Part shown: piece after piece, positions 8,241-16,720 of the stretch
Layout of the letters: each line of letters starts with the position of its first letter
How positions within the stretch are numbered: the first letter of the stretch is position 1
Assembly (NCBI GenBank): GCA_045586785.1
Contig: JAZNBA010000073.1
Coordinates: 1-64,000 of the forward strand
From: UMGS1002 sp045586785
Lineage (GTDB): Bacteria; Bacillota; Clostridia; Oscillospirales; CAG-272
Direction: 5' to 3'
Length of the DNA stretch: 64,000 nucleotides
The notes under the pieces: generated by a model
Told to the model about the DNA's origin: nothing
The model's database searches: none
Seen by the model: the letters and a program-made list of their open reading frames with translations, nothing else
Translations under genes and position numbers: made by a program

Positions 8241-8603
8241 TTATTCTATGCTGCCTGCCGCAACCAGGTTAACACCTGTGCCGAGGAAGTTTTCAACAAG
8301 AACATCGCCAACAGCAACGGGAGCCTTGACAGTGATCTTTTTGATCTCCTCCATACCTGCGAACAGCAACTCCTTGGGAATGGGAGCGGAGGTGCGAACA
8401 GCCATCAGAGGAGCCGCACATCCCTCGGTCTTAACGGACGAGGTCAGAATTCTTACGGGATGAATAAACTCATTGCGAGCGTATGTATCGCCGCGGCGGC
8501 ACTCATTGCCTTCAAGACTGTCTATTGTGCCCTTCTCTGCGTCTCCGTTAACGGTAATAACGCAACCCTTGGGGCAAGTGATACAAATTATCTTCTTTTC
8601 CAT
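8241..8603 (-). CDS. DUF1667 protein (CxxC, electron-transfer partner)
   Basis: This small cytoplasmic protein of 120 residues is of the DUF1667 type. It starts with a CITCPKGC cysteine motif and has further cysteines in NECRRGD and EGCAAP, likely to hold a metal or Fe-S centre. DUF1667 genes are commonly found next to GlpA-like and NAD/FAD oxidoreductase genes, as here, where it is the last gene and begins 18 bases after the previous stop. It is probably a small redox subunit of that complex. GGGAGG precedes the ATG. Confidence 0.85.
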   Translation of the reverse strand: MEKKIICITCPKGCVITVNGDAEKGTIDSLEGNECRRGDTYARNEFIHPVRILTSSVKTEGCAAPLMAVRTSAPIPKELLFAGMEEIKKITVKAPVAVGDVLVENFLGTGVNLVAAGSIE

Positions 8604-8621
8604 TTTTATGATCCTCCCTTA

Positions 8622-9866
8622 TCAGATAACCTCGACTCTTACTGAGTCGACGCCTGCCATAGCCTCAGCCTTAACATCAACGGATTCCATTTCACCGGGA
8701 TTGATGCGGATAAGCTTCTTGGTGTAGATCTTGTTTTCGCCTGCGTATACGTTGAGCGTTACGTTCTTTGCGGGAGCTGCCGCACGGAAGAACAGACGAG
8801 CATCAGCAGAGGGAACAAGTCTCTGAGGGCAGATATAACGAACGTTGCCGGCGGGAACTGTGGGGATTTCCTTTTCGCACTTAGGAAGTGTGCCTGCAGC
8901 GTACTGAGCAGCGGCGCGACCTGTGCGCAAGCTTTCCTCGGTTACGTTATCAACAAGGTCGTTAACGTGAACTACGTTACCGCAAGCGAATACGTACTCT
9001 TTGTTGGTCTGCATGAACTGGTTGACCTCGGGACCGGAGGTGATGCGGCTGAGCGCAACTCCGCACTCGCGGGACAGCTCGTTCTCGGGGATAAGTCCGC
9101 AGGACAGAAGCAGTGTATCGCACTCGAAAGTCTGCTCGGTGCCTGCGATGGGCTTCTTGGTTGCGGGATCGACTTCAGCAACTACAACAGCCTCTACGCG
9201 ACGGTTACCCTTGATCTCAACAACGGTGTGACTGAGCATAAGCGGAATACCGAAGTCCTCAAGGCACTGTACACGGTTACGGGTAAGACCGGCGGTGTAA
9301 TCCATGATCTCAACCACTGCGAGAACCTTTGCGCCCTCGAGAGTCATACGGCGAGCCATGATCATACCGATGTCACCGGAACCGAGAATAACTACCTTTT
9401 TACCAACCATTGTGTTCTGTCGGTTGATAAGTCTCTGTGCCGCACCTGCGGTGTAAACACCTGCGGGACGGGTACCGGGAGTCATGATAGCTCCGCGGGT
9501 ACGCTCACGGCAACCCATAGCCAGAACGATGCTCTTACCGTAAGCGGTAAACAGACCGTCTGTGCTGTTAACACCGGTGATGCAGTGATCACCGATCTCA
9601 AGTACCATAGTACCGAGCTTGAACTCGACGCCCTTCTCTTTTACCTGTGCGATAAAGCGGCGTGCGTACTCGGGACCTGTCAGCTCCTCGCCGAAGTGCT
9701 TCAGACCGAATCCGGGGTGAATGCACTGCTCAAGGATACCGCCAAGAGAAATGTCACGCTCTGCGATGAGAACGCGCTTTGCACCGCCGTCAACAGCGCC
9801 GACAGCAGCTGCAAGACCGGCGGGACCGCCGCCGACGATTATAACATCATACATATTGTTATTCAT
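8622..9866 (-). CDS. FAD/NAD(P)-dependent oxidoreductase subunit
   Basis: This two-dinucleotide-domain flavoprotein of about 414 residues has an N-terminal FAD motif (VGGGPAGLAAA), a second nucleotide-binding motif around residue 160 (VVILGSGDIGMIMA) and cysteines in LEQCIHPG and LLSCGLIPE. It resembles subunit A of opine/cyanide-synthase-type amine dehydrogenases and the second subunit in GlpA-DUF1667 sets. Probable role: passing electrons from the neighbouring dehydrogenase to NAD(P) or another carrier. GGGGG lies eight bases before the ATG at 9866. An alternative ATG at 9881 overlaps the preceding stop (TAATG), so translation is probably coupled. Confidence 0.8.
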   Translation of the reverse strand: MNNNMYDVIIVGGGPAGLAAAVGAVDGGAKRVLIAERDISLGGILEQCIHPGFGLKHFGEELTGPEYARRFIAQVKEKGVEFKLGTMVLEIGDHCITGVNSTDGLFTAYGKSIVLAMGCRERTRGAIMTPGTRPAGVYTAGAAQRLINRQNTMVGKKVVILGSGDIGMIMARRMTLEGAKVLAVVEIMDYTAGLTRNRVQCLEDFGIPLMLSHTVVEIKGNRRVEAVVVAEVDPATKKPIAGTEQTFECDTLLLSCGLIPENELSRECGVALSRITSGPEVNQFMQTNKEYVFACGNVVHVNDLVDNVTEESLRTGRAAAQYAAGTLPKCEKEIPTVPAGNVRYICPQRLVPSADARLFFRAAAPAKNVTLNVYAGENKIYTKKLIRINPGEMESVDVKAEAMAGVDSVRVEVI

Positions 9867-9880
9867 TGATATATCCCCCA

Positions 9881-11323
9881 TTATCTCAGATTTCCGGTGG
9901 TCATCTCGGAGCCGGGCTCGTTCTTGCGAATCTCGGCAACGGAAACGCCAAGCTCTCTTGCAAGGATCTCGATTACCTTAGGACCGCAGAAGCCGCCCTG
10001 GCAACGTCCCATACCTGCGCGCAGACGTCTCTTAACGCCGTCAACAGAGCGAGCGCCCAGTGTGCGATGAATAGCGTCGCAGATCTGACCTTCAGTAATA
10101 GTTTCGCAACGGCAAACGATGTTACCGTATCTGGGATCGCGAGCGATAAGCTCCTTCTTTTCCTCAGCGGAAAGCTCAACGAAGTGAGGTGTGCCGTGAC
10201 GGATGGGGTTGAAGTCAGTCTTGAATTCAGCCTGCATACCTGCCTCGATCATCATATCAACAACGTATTTTGCGATAGCAACAGAGCCTGTAAGACCGGT
10301 GGAACGAACGCCGGAAATGTTTACGTAGCCCGCAAGGTCATCGTACATATCGATGTTCAGACCCTCGGGGTTACGCTGTGCGCGCAGACCGGAGTACTGA
10401 GTGATGGTGTCGCGAAGATTTACATTGGGAACCATCTTGCGGATATCAGCCGCGATACTGTCAAGACCTGCTACGTTGGTGCTCTTGTCTGTCTTATCGG
10501 TGAGATCCTCAGCGGTAGGACCAACCAGCATATTACCGTGAATGGTGGGGCAAATGAGCTTACCCTTTGTAACCTTGGTAGGAATGGGAAGCACGATCAT
10601 ATTAACACGGCAAGAGGTCTTCTTGTCGAGTATGTAGAACTGACCCTTACGGGGATTTACGTAGTAGTCGTTCTTACCAACGTAAGAAGCAACCTCGTCG
10701 CAGTACAGACCTGCAGCGTTGATTACGTACTTAGCCTGGATGGTCTGACCCTTATCGGTCTTAACCGCGCAAACCGCGCCGTTTTCAACGTCAATACCTG
10801 TTACCTTTGTGCCAAGCATGAAGTGAACGCCGTTGTCTGCCGCGTTTTCTGCCAAGCCGATGCAGAACAGGAAGGGATCGATGATACTTTCACGAGGAAT
10901 ATAAAGTCCGCCGCGAACCTCGGGGTTCAGCTCGGGCTCCATCTCCAGCAGCTCAGCACCGGTTTTGTACTCAATGTCATAAACGCGGTTCATCATAGCC
11001 TTGTGCTTGAGAGCGGGAAGCTTCTCAAACTGCTCGTCATTAAATGCGGGCAGGATAGCACCTATACGGGAGAAGGGTACGTCAAGCTCTTTTACGATCT
11101 TGTCGTACATGGGGTTTGCCGCAACGACCAACTGGCTCTCAAGAGTGCCGGGAGCTGCGTCATAACCGGTGTGAATGATAGCACTGTTGGACTTGGAGCT
11201 GTCGCCGCCAAGGTCCTCGTTCTTTTCAATTACCGTAACATCAAGACGGTACTTGGAAAACTCTCTTGCCAGCGCGCTTCCGACAGCGCCGGCACCGATG
11301 ATAACAACATCTGTTTTCAACAT
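9881..11323 (-). CDS. GlpA-like FAD dehydrogenase with BFD-like Fe-S domain
   Basis: This FAD-dependent dehydrogenase of the GlpA/DAO superfamily has 480 residues. The N-terminal FAD motif is VIIGAGAVGSALA. The catalytic domain includes SNSAIIHTGYD and TQYSGLRAQRN. The C-terminal region (about 395-465) is a bacterioferritin-ferredoxin-like [2Fe-2S] domain with CRCETITEGQIC and a later CQGGFC. Such enzymes oxidise glycerol-3-phosphate or similar 2-hydroxy substrates and feed electrons to partner subunits. It lies in an operon with the FAD/NAD oxidoreductase and DUF1667 genes downstream and an MlrC-type gene upstream. AGGAG lies six bases before the ATG. The real substrate is not fixed by the sequence. 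Confidence 0.85.
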   Translation of the reverse strand: MLKTDVVIIGAGAVGSALAREFSKYRLDVTVIEKNEDLGGDSSKSNSAIIHTGYDAAPGTLESQLVVAANPMYDKIVKELDVPFSRIGAILPAFNDEQFEKLPALKHKAMMNRVYDIEYKTGAELLEMEPELNPEVRGGLYIPRESIIDPFLFCIGLAENAADNGVHFMLGTKVTGIDVENGAVCAVKTDKGQTIQAKYVINAAGLYCDEVASYVGKNDYYVNPRKGQFYILDKKTSCRVNMIVLPIPTKVTKGKLICPTIHGNMLVGPTAEDLTDKTDKSTNVAGLDSIAADIRKMVPNVNLRDTITQYSGLRAQRNPEGLNIDMYDDLAGYVNISGVRSTGLTGSVAIAKYVVDMMIEAGMQAEFKTDFNPIRHGTPHFVELSAEEKKELIARDPRYGNIVCRCETITEGQICDAIHRTLGARSVDGVKRRLRAGMGRCQGGFCGPKVIEILARELGVSVAEIRKNEPGSEMTTGNLR

Positions 11324-11354
11324 ATTGAACTCCTATTTTATATTAAATATTTTC

Positions 11355-12872
11355 TTATTTGTCACTATAACCGTGAGCGTCTATCTCGGGGACGAAATTG
11401 TCATTATCCGTAAAGGGATAGAAGTCGCGGGAAAGCTTCGTAAAGTTAAGCGCAGTAAGGTCTGCCGATGCCGCGCCGTGTGTTGCGGCGGGATAGATAA
11501 GGTCGGTAAACTTGCCGTAGAACGCGCGGAAAGATGTGCACGCCTTAACAACTACCATATCGAAGTCGCAAGGATCGTAACCGAAGCAACGGTAAAGTCT
11601 GGGGTCGCCTGTCATGCAGTGCTCATGAGTAACCACAACAATGGTATTTCTGATCTGAATAACTGCGGAAACGCCCATATTGATCTGAACACCGTTGGAG
11701 AAGGTCATTATACCGTCGTAAATAGCCTTGATCTTAGCCTCGACCTCAATGGGATTATAAAGCTTTGTGCTCTTGAACGCACCGAGCTTTGCCTTAATGG
11801 TCTTGCCAACGCCCAGCTCTACGCACTTATCAACGAAAGGACCGTCGTTTATATAGATAAGACCCGTGATGTCGGACTCAAGCGCGATTATGCGCTCCAG
11901 AACCTCAACGCTGTCGCCTGCCGCGCCTGCGTTGGAGGAGTCTGCGAAATCGTTGCAAATGACCGGCTTGCCGCTCTTATTGTTCTCTGCTATACGAATA
12001 ATATCGTCTATCTCATAAAGATCACACTTGAACTCGCGGCGCATAGCGTAAAGACCTGCCGCCAGCTCTTTCGCGTACTTATCAGCTTTTGCCATGTCCT
12101 TGGATATTGCCACGACGGAGGAACCGCCAACGGCAACGTCAAGCCAGGGCTGCATCTGATAAATGGAGAAGTCCTCAAGCTCGCCGCTTTCCACCAGCTC
12201 GTGAGCACGACGGATAAGCGTTGCAAAGGGCTCGGTAGAGGTTGTGTACGCGCTTGCGGGAACTACCATGGGAATAGTTACATGAGACATATGCAGCGCT
12301 CCGCGCTCCTTGATCATACGCAGACCAATTGTAGCTGCGCGAGCACCTGTTTCGTATATATCGATATGAGGATATGTATTGTAGCCGCAGATAACGTCAG
12401 CGTTTTTGACCATACGCTCCGTAATGTTAGCGTGCAAGTCGGTGGAAACCGCGATAACTACGCCTTCGCCTACAGCATCGCGGACAGCCTCGATAATATC
12501 GCCCTCGGGGTCGTCACGCTCGGTGGTCTGTGCCGCACCGTGAAGTGCCAGAAAGACACCGTCAATATCGGGATTGGCTTTAACAATGGAAATAAGATGA
12601 TCAATATAGCCTGTCAGCACGGACTGATCAATGATCGCGCCTGCCTGAGCGTTCATATAACCGCCTGCAATTATTTCCGCTCCTGCTTCTTTCAGCACCT
12701 TGAAATGTGCGCTAAGTGCGTCCTTAGCACCATTCTGCTTTCCGAAGGTTTCTGCTACCTTCAGCATTTCCTCGCCATAGCAAGAACCGCCGCGAACGTA
12801 TTGCTCATCGCCGTTGATGCCGGGAGAAAATGAGTTAACTTCCTGATGAAAACCACCTAAAACAATCTTCAT
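11355..12872 (-). CDS. M81-family (MlrC-like) metallohydrolase
   Basis: This 505-residue protein of the M81/MlrC family was named for microcystin-degrading zinc hydrolases but is widespread in bacteria with unknown substrates. Visible motifs are FHQEVNSFSP at the N-terminus, LALHGAAQ, STDLHANI and YNTYPHIDIYETG, holding the expected metal-binding Asp/His residues. It has no signal peptide, so it is cytoplasmic. It is the first gene of the operon and lies opposite a DeoR-type regulator gene. The linkage to a GlpA-like dehydrogenase suggests hydrolysis of an amide or lactam precursor of a hydroxy-acid substrate, but this is inference. Confidence 0.85.
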   Translation of the reverse strand: MKIVLGGFHQEVNSFSPGINGDEQYVRGGSCYGEEMLKVAETFGKQNGAKDALSAHFKVLKEAGAEIIAGGYMNAQAGAIIDQSVLTGYIDHLISIVKANPDIDGVFLALHGAAQTTERDDPEGDIIEAVRDAVGEGVVIAVSTDLHANITERMVKNADVICGYNTYPHIDIYETGARAATIGLRMIKERGALHMSHVTIPMVVPASAYTTSTEPFATLIRRAHELVESGELEDFSIYQMQPWLDVAVGGSSVVAISKDMAKADKYAKELAAGLYAMRREFKCDLYEIDDIIRIAENNKSGKPVICNDFADSSNAGAAGDSVEVLERIIALESDITGLIYINDGPFVDKCVELGVGKTIKAKLGAFKSTKLYNPIEVEAKIKAIYDGIMTFSNGVQINMGVSAVIQIRNTIVVVTHEHCMTGDPRLYRCFGYDPCDFDMVVVKACTSFRAFYGKFTDLIYPAATHGAASADLTALNFTKLSRDFYPFTDNDNFVPEIDAHGYSDK

Positions 12873-12962
12873 AACCTTGTCACCTCATCATGTTTTGAGT
12901 TGCACAGTTTATAATTGACAAATAAATGTCAATCTGCTGATATAGCGGACTGCACTAAGATA

Positions 12963-12991
12963 AATATATCACTTTTTTGCACATTTGTCAA
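12963..12991 (-). promoter_or_regulatory. Promoter of the MlrC-GlpA-DUF1667 operon
   Basis: On the minus strand TTGACA, a 17-base spacer and TATATT lie about 90 bases upstream of the start at 12872. The region 12873-13210 holds only this promoter and the divergent one at 13139. Several copies of CAAC/GTTG near 13050-13140 could be operator half-sites for the neighbouring regulator, but no clear palindrome was seen. Confidence 0.75.
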
Positions 12992-13138
12992 TAGTATCAG
13001 TAAAAAAACATCAAAATAATTAAGTTTTCTGTCAAATAGTCGCAACTTTTCAACACAAGTCAACACCACCAAATATTGGATATGATTATTGATGTATATA
13101 AAAACAATCATTTTTTTCAACAAATCAACAAAAAAATG

Positions 13139-13167
13139 TTGACTTTTTGTGATTGGGGGTTTATAAT
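13139..13167 (+). promoter_or_regulatory. Promoter of the DeoR-type regulator gene
   Basis: TTGACT (13139-13144), a 17-base spacer and TATAAT (13162-13167) lie 43 bases upstream of the chosen start at 13211. The -10 is perfect and the -35 matches five of six. Confidence 0.8.
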
Positions 13168-13210
13168 TAAATTAACAACATTTACCGCTTCACAGAAAGG
13201 ACGCAAACTC

Positions 13211-13996
13211 ATGTTAACCAGTGAACGACAACGACTTATCCGCGAAGAGGCGATCAAAAAGGGAGAAGTCACTATTCCCGACATGGCGAAGAAATTCAAC
13301 GTATCAATTGAGACTATTCGCCGCGACATCAACATAATGTGCGAAAAGAACCTGATAAAAAAGGTGCACGGCGGTGCCATCCCGATACAGTTCCCCATCA
13401 GGGAAGACACCTACGACATACGTTGCGCACAAAACAAAAGCGAAAAATTTGCAATCTGCAATTATATCGCCCACAATCTGATATCCGACAACGAAAGTAT
13501 CGCAATAACCAGTGGCAGTACCATGGAAATGCTTGCTGACATGATCACGGGCAGAAACCTAATAATTGTCACAAACTCCATCAATGTAGCAACCATACTC
13601 CAGAACCGCATACGCCAGAACGCGATCTCAGGCGAAGTTATCATTCTGGGCGGCGAGATCCACCCCGACGAACGCTACACTATCGGCGCTATCGCCATCG
13701 AAATGATAAAGCGTTTTACCTTCTCCAAAGTATTTTTCAGTGCCTCGGCTGTTGACGGCTCTGACATAATGTCCTCCAACATGGGCGAAGGACTTATCAT
13801 TTCCTCCATTATCCAGCACGCGCAGTTCAAGTGCCTGGCTGTTGACACAAGCAAATTCAACATTCGTTCCACCTATACCTGCGCTTCCCTTTCGGAAATT
13901 GATGCCATCGTCACAGATGACAATTCCAACCTGACAGAATCAGTCGCCGAAGATTTTGAATCGGCGGGCGTTGTCTGGCACAAAGTCCCTGTATGA
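13211..13996 (+). CDS. DeoR/GlpR-family transcriptional regulator
   Basis: This 261-residue repressor-type protein has an N-terminal DeoR winged helix-turn-helix (about 5-60, with VTIPDMAKKFNVS and IETIRRDI) and a C-terminal sugar-phosphate sensing domain of the ribose-isomerase fold (ITSGSTMEMLA, TNSINVATIL, GGEIHPDERY, DTSKFN). The family usually represses adjacent catabolic genes and is released by phosphorylated sugars or polyols. It is divergent from the MlrC/GlpA-like operon, its likely target. The ATG at 13211 has AGAAAGGA nine bases upstream; the frame stays open further upstream, across the promoter, but without support. Confidence 0.88.
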   Translation: MLTSERQRLIREEAIKKGEVTIPDMAKKFNVSIETIRRDINIMCEKNLIKKVHGGAIPIQFPIREDTYDIRCAQNKSEKFAICNYIAHNLISDNESIAITSGSTMEMLADMITGRNLIIVTNSINVATILQNRIRQNAISGEVIILGGEIHPDERYTIGAIAIEMIKRFTFSKVFFSASAVDGSDIMSSNMGEGLIISSIIQHAQFKCLAVDTSKFNIRSTYTCASLSEIDAIVTDDNSNLTESVAEDFESAGVVWHKVPV

Positions 13997-14000
13997 CATA

Positions 14001-14040
14001 AAGAAGCGTATCTGCCGCCGCAGATACGCTTCTTTTTTAT
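14001..14040 (+). terminator. Rho-independent terminator after the DeoR-type gene
   Basis: AAGAAGCGTATCTGC / GCAGATACGCTTCTT with a CGCC loop (14001-14034) is followed by TTTT. It may also serve the convergent LRR gene ending at 14042, although the T run on that side is weak. Confidence 0.9.
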
Positions 14041-14041
14041 T

Positions 14042-15853
14042 TTATTCTTGTTCCATTTCTTCTTGCATCTTAAGACGATACATCATCTCAAGTCGCTTCT
14101 TGCGATAGAACACACCCATGACCACGCCAAATACAACTACAAGCAATGCCAATGTGCCGAACATCACAAATGAGAACTGTGCAATATTCATTCCCAAAAA
14201 CTCGCGTTCCTCGGTAGGCATATATTGAATGATCTGTTCAAACTCATCAGTAATGCCGTAATCATACTTCAAATCCTCGGGAACGATAGCCGTCGAGCGA
14301 TCAACGCTGAGAACATCAATGGCAACAACATACTCGGAATCTTTGTATGCCGACTTCAAATAGAAGGTAGCATTACCCTCTTTGTCCACGATAGAAGACT
14401 GAACCTCGGTCAGCGCCCCATCGCTTTCCACCTGATATAAGGTAGCGCAGCTATGCGTGCGATCCTCGCCTACATATATCTGCGGGGAGAAGTTAAGCTC
14501 GGTGTCATCCGTAAATGAGAGCACATAGCTGTCCGCATCTCCGAGTGTCTGAGCATGAGACTCGGCAGGCTGTGAGTTTTCACTTATCGAATAAGACATA
14601 TTATAAGATCCGGATATCTTGCCGCCCTCAAGGCTCGCGCAATCGATTTTGACAGCCGAACCGTCATTCATATTCACAGTCATATTGACGTTTTTGCCGG
14701 ACAAATCGGACAAAACAGCTCCGCTTATCGGACTGTCAGTGTTGCAGTTGACAGACACTTGAACCTTGGGTGCCGACAATTCTTTTGCCTCAACCGTCGC
14801 CTGATTCACCTGCTCCACGACCTCATTCCAACCACTGTTATTTTCAACAACTGCATCTACTTTGACAGTAATATCCTTTGCAGCAGAGCTTTGAGATCCG
14901 GATGTCATTTCTTTAGCAACTGTAGTTGAAATTGATGCATATGCGCTTTCTTTGACAGTTACGGTTTCAACTACTGAAGTGTTTTGATCTTTAGGGTAAG
15001 TGGTAGTTGATTGAGATTGTCCCGCCGGATTGGCAGAGCATTTCAGTACAGGTCCCGGATCATCAGGCATACTTGCTTTGATATCCGACACAACATTTAC
15101 ACCGTCTGTAGGTGTACCGAGATAATATATCGTATAAAGATTATCGCAGTTATAGAATGCGTTTTCGTCAACAGATTTTACATTAGCGGATATAGTAACA
15201 TCCGCAAGAGCACCACAGCTGTAGAAAGTCCACAAAGGAAGCACCGCCACAGACGCATTTACTGTAGCTCCGACAAGTCCCTTGCAATATGCAAACGTCA
15301 TAATGCCGATCTGATTGACAGAAGACGGTATGGTAATATTACGAAGAGCATAACAGCGGTAAAAAGCACGCTGACCGATCGAATTCAGCGTATCCGGCAG
15401 ACGAACTGCCTGCAGGCTTTCACAGCGTTCAAATGCGCTCTCTCCTATAGAACGCAGACCCGAACCGAGCGTCAGCAAAGACAGCTTAACACACTTGGCA
15501 AAAGCGGAGTTACCAATTGAGGTAACCGTATCTGCAATTGTTACTGTTTTAACACTGCTATAGTCATAAAATGAGAAAGCACCGACAGAAGTAACACCCG
15601 ACCCAATATTGATAACACGTATTTTATCGCGGAAATATTGCCACGGCGCGCGTTGTACCTCGGTATAATTATCCATAGCACCCTTGCCGGATATGGTCAG
15701 CGTGCCATCAGCGAATTCCCATTTGACACCCGAGCCGCAGCTACCCGAATTGGCAGCCGAAACGCAAGGCACAAACAGCGCCACCGCCAGCGTGACCGCA
15801 ATAAACGCCGCCACAAGCCGACAAATATTCAATTTTGAAAATTTACAGCGCAT
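14042..15853 (-). CDS. BspA-type leucine-rich-repeat surface protein, membrane anchored
   Basis: About 603 residues. It has a signal peptide (RLVAAFIAVTLAVALFVPCVSA), then a domain with several BspA/TpLRR repeats at about 70-260 (SVKTVTIADTVTSIGNSAF and similar units ending in AF plus a Cys/aromatic residue). A Ser/Val-rich middle region follows, then a C-terminal transmembrane helix (FSVMFGTLALLVVVFGVVMG) with a charged cytoplasmic tail. BspA-type repeats mediate surface or host-protein binding. The ATG at 15853 is preceded by AGGAGG. It is the last gene of the long minus-strand surface locus, 74 bases after the Lgt-like gene. Confidence 0.82.
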   Translation of the reverse strand: MRCKFSKLNICRLVAAFIAVTLAVALFVPCVSAANSGSCGSGVKWEFADGTLTISGKGAMDNYTEVQRAPWQYFRDKIRVINIGSGVTSVGAFSFYDYSSVKTVTIADTVTSIGNSAFAKCVKLSLLTLGSGLRSIGESAFERCESLQAVRLPDTLNSIGQRAFYRCYALRNITIPSSVNQIGIMTFAYCKGLVGATVNASVAVLPLWTFYSCGALADVTISANVKSVDENAFYNCDNLYTIYYLGTPTDGVNVVSDIKASMPDDPGPVLKCSANPAGQSQSTTTYPKDQNTSVVETVTVKESAYASISTTVAKEMTSGSQSSAAKDITVKVDAVVENNSGWNEVVEQVNQATVEAKELSAPKVQVSVNCNTDSPISGAVLSDLSGKNVNMTVNMNDGSAVKIDCASLEGGKISGSYNMSYSISENSQPAESHAQTLGDADSYVLSFTDDTELNFSPQIYVGEDRTHSCATLYQVESDGALTEVQSSIVDKEGNATFYLKSAYKDSEYVVAIDVLSVDRSTAIVPEDLKYDYGITDEFEQIIQYMPTEEREFLGMNIAQFSFVMFGTLALLVVVFGVVMGVFYRKKRLEMMYRLKMQEEMEQE

Positions 15854-15927
15854 AATGCCTCCTTTTCTACGATCTTCTAAACGGAAGAAATACTCCGTTT
15901 TAAGAAATAACGACAATAAAACAATTT

Positions 15928-16653
15928 TTATTCTTGATTTAAAGCTTTCTTTTGCTTTTTATTAATAATAACAAGCGCAACAACACCAACAATAAACATA
16001 AACAATGCGTGAAACGCCAACTCGGAAATTCCCCAAATTAATTTGTCATTGTCTCTCAGGAATTCACATAAAAACCGAGTAGAGCCAAAAATCACCATCA
16101 TTAATGGATATTCGCGCCCATCTGCAACATAATCATGCTTTTTAGCACGGATGAGCAGGAACACAATGATAGCAATGGCAATTAAAGCCTCAATCGGCTG
16201 GATTGGAAACCTTATGTCGCCTTTCGAAGCATTGTATAATCCCCACGATGACACATATCCGTAACAGCATCCGCCAAATATGCATCCGAAGTGACTGATA
16301 CCATGCACCGCTATAGGGCCAATGGCAAGCAGGGCACATATATCCTTCCAACTGATTTTCAACAGTTTGGCGACCGGGTAAGCAATAAGGGGAACATACA
16401 CGAAAACTCTGACAATATTATTTCCGCCAAAGCTTGTAAAGCCACTGGCTATCCAATACAGCACAAACATCCATAAAACAGCCACCGGGTAAACAATAAG
16501 AACAATTACTATGGATTTCCACAGCGGTATCTTCATTTTTCTTCCCAAAAATACAACGAACAAAAATACCGACACAAATCCAAGCGCGAAAAAAATATCA
16601 TATATGGTTTTAGACAAACCCAATTCAAAAACCTTTTGAATCAATGCATTCAT
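15928..16653 (-). CDS. Prolipoprotein diacylglyceryl transferase (Lgt)-family protein
   Basis: This polytopic membrane protein of 241 residues belongs to the Lgt family, which transfers diacylglycerol from phosphatidylglycerol to lipobox cysteines. Recognisable parts are GISHFGCIFGGCCYG (the equivalent of the central Lgt signature), FPIQPIEA and GSTRFLCEFLRDN. The usual RxGNFxN form of the signature is replaced by a cysteine-rich version seen in Lgt paralogues, so its activity or acceptor may differ from housekeeping Lgt. GAGG lies upstream of the ATG. It follows the giant surface protein gene in the same direction. Confidence 0.78.
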   Translation of the reverse strand: MNALIQKVFELGLSKTIYDIFFALGFVSVFLFVVFLGRKMKIPLWKSIVIVLIVYPVAVLWMFVLYWIASGFTSFGGNNIVRVFVYVPLIAYPVAKLLKISWKDICALLAIGPIAVHGISHFGCIFGGCCYGYVSSWGLYNASKGDIRFPIQPIEALIAIAIIVFLLIRAKKHDYVADGREYPLMMVIFGSTRFLCEFLRDNDKLIWGISELAFHALFMFIVGVVALVIINKKQKKALNQE

Positions 16654-16681
16654 AATAGCACCTCATTAAACTCGGGGGTAC

Positions 16682-16707
16682 GCCGCCCCTTTATTTAAAG
16701 GGGCGGC
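16682..16707 (-). other. Intergenic hairpin between giant surface gene and Lgt-like gene
   Basis: GCCGCCCCTTT / AAAGGGGCGGC is an 11-bp GC-rich stem with a 4-base loop, just after the stop at 16721. No U tract follows on the minus strand, so it is more likely a partial attenuator or an mRNA-stabilising stem than a full terminator. Confidence 0.55.
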
Positions 16708-16720
16708 AATGCGATTAATT

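Noticed and set aside
9866..12833. Long plus-strand open frames opposite the GlpA-like and MlrC-type genes
   Set aside because: They are mirror frames of genes with clear family motifs and lack start signals and any recognisable domain.
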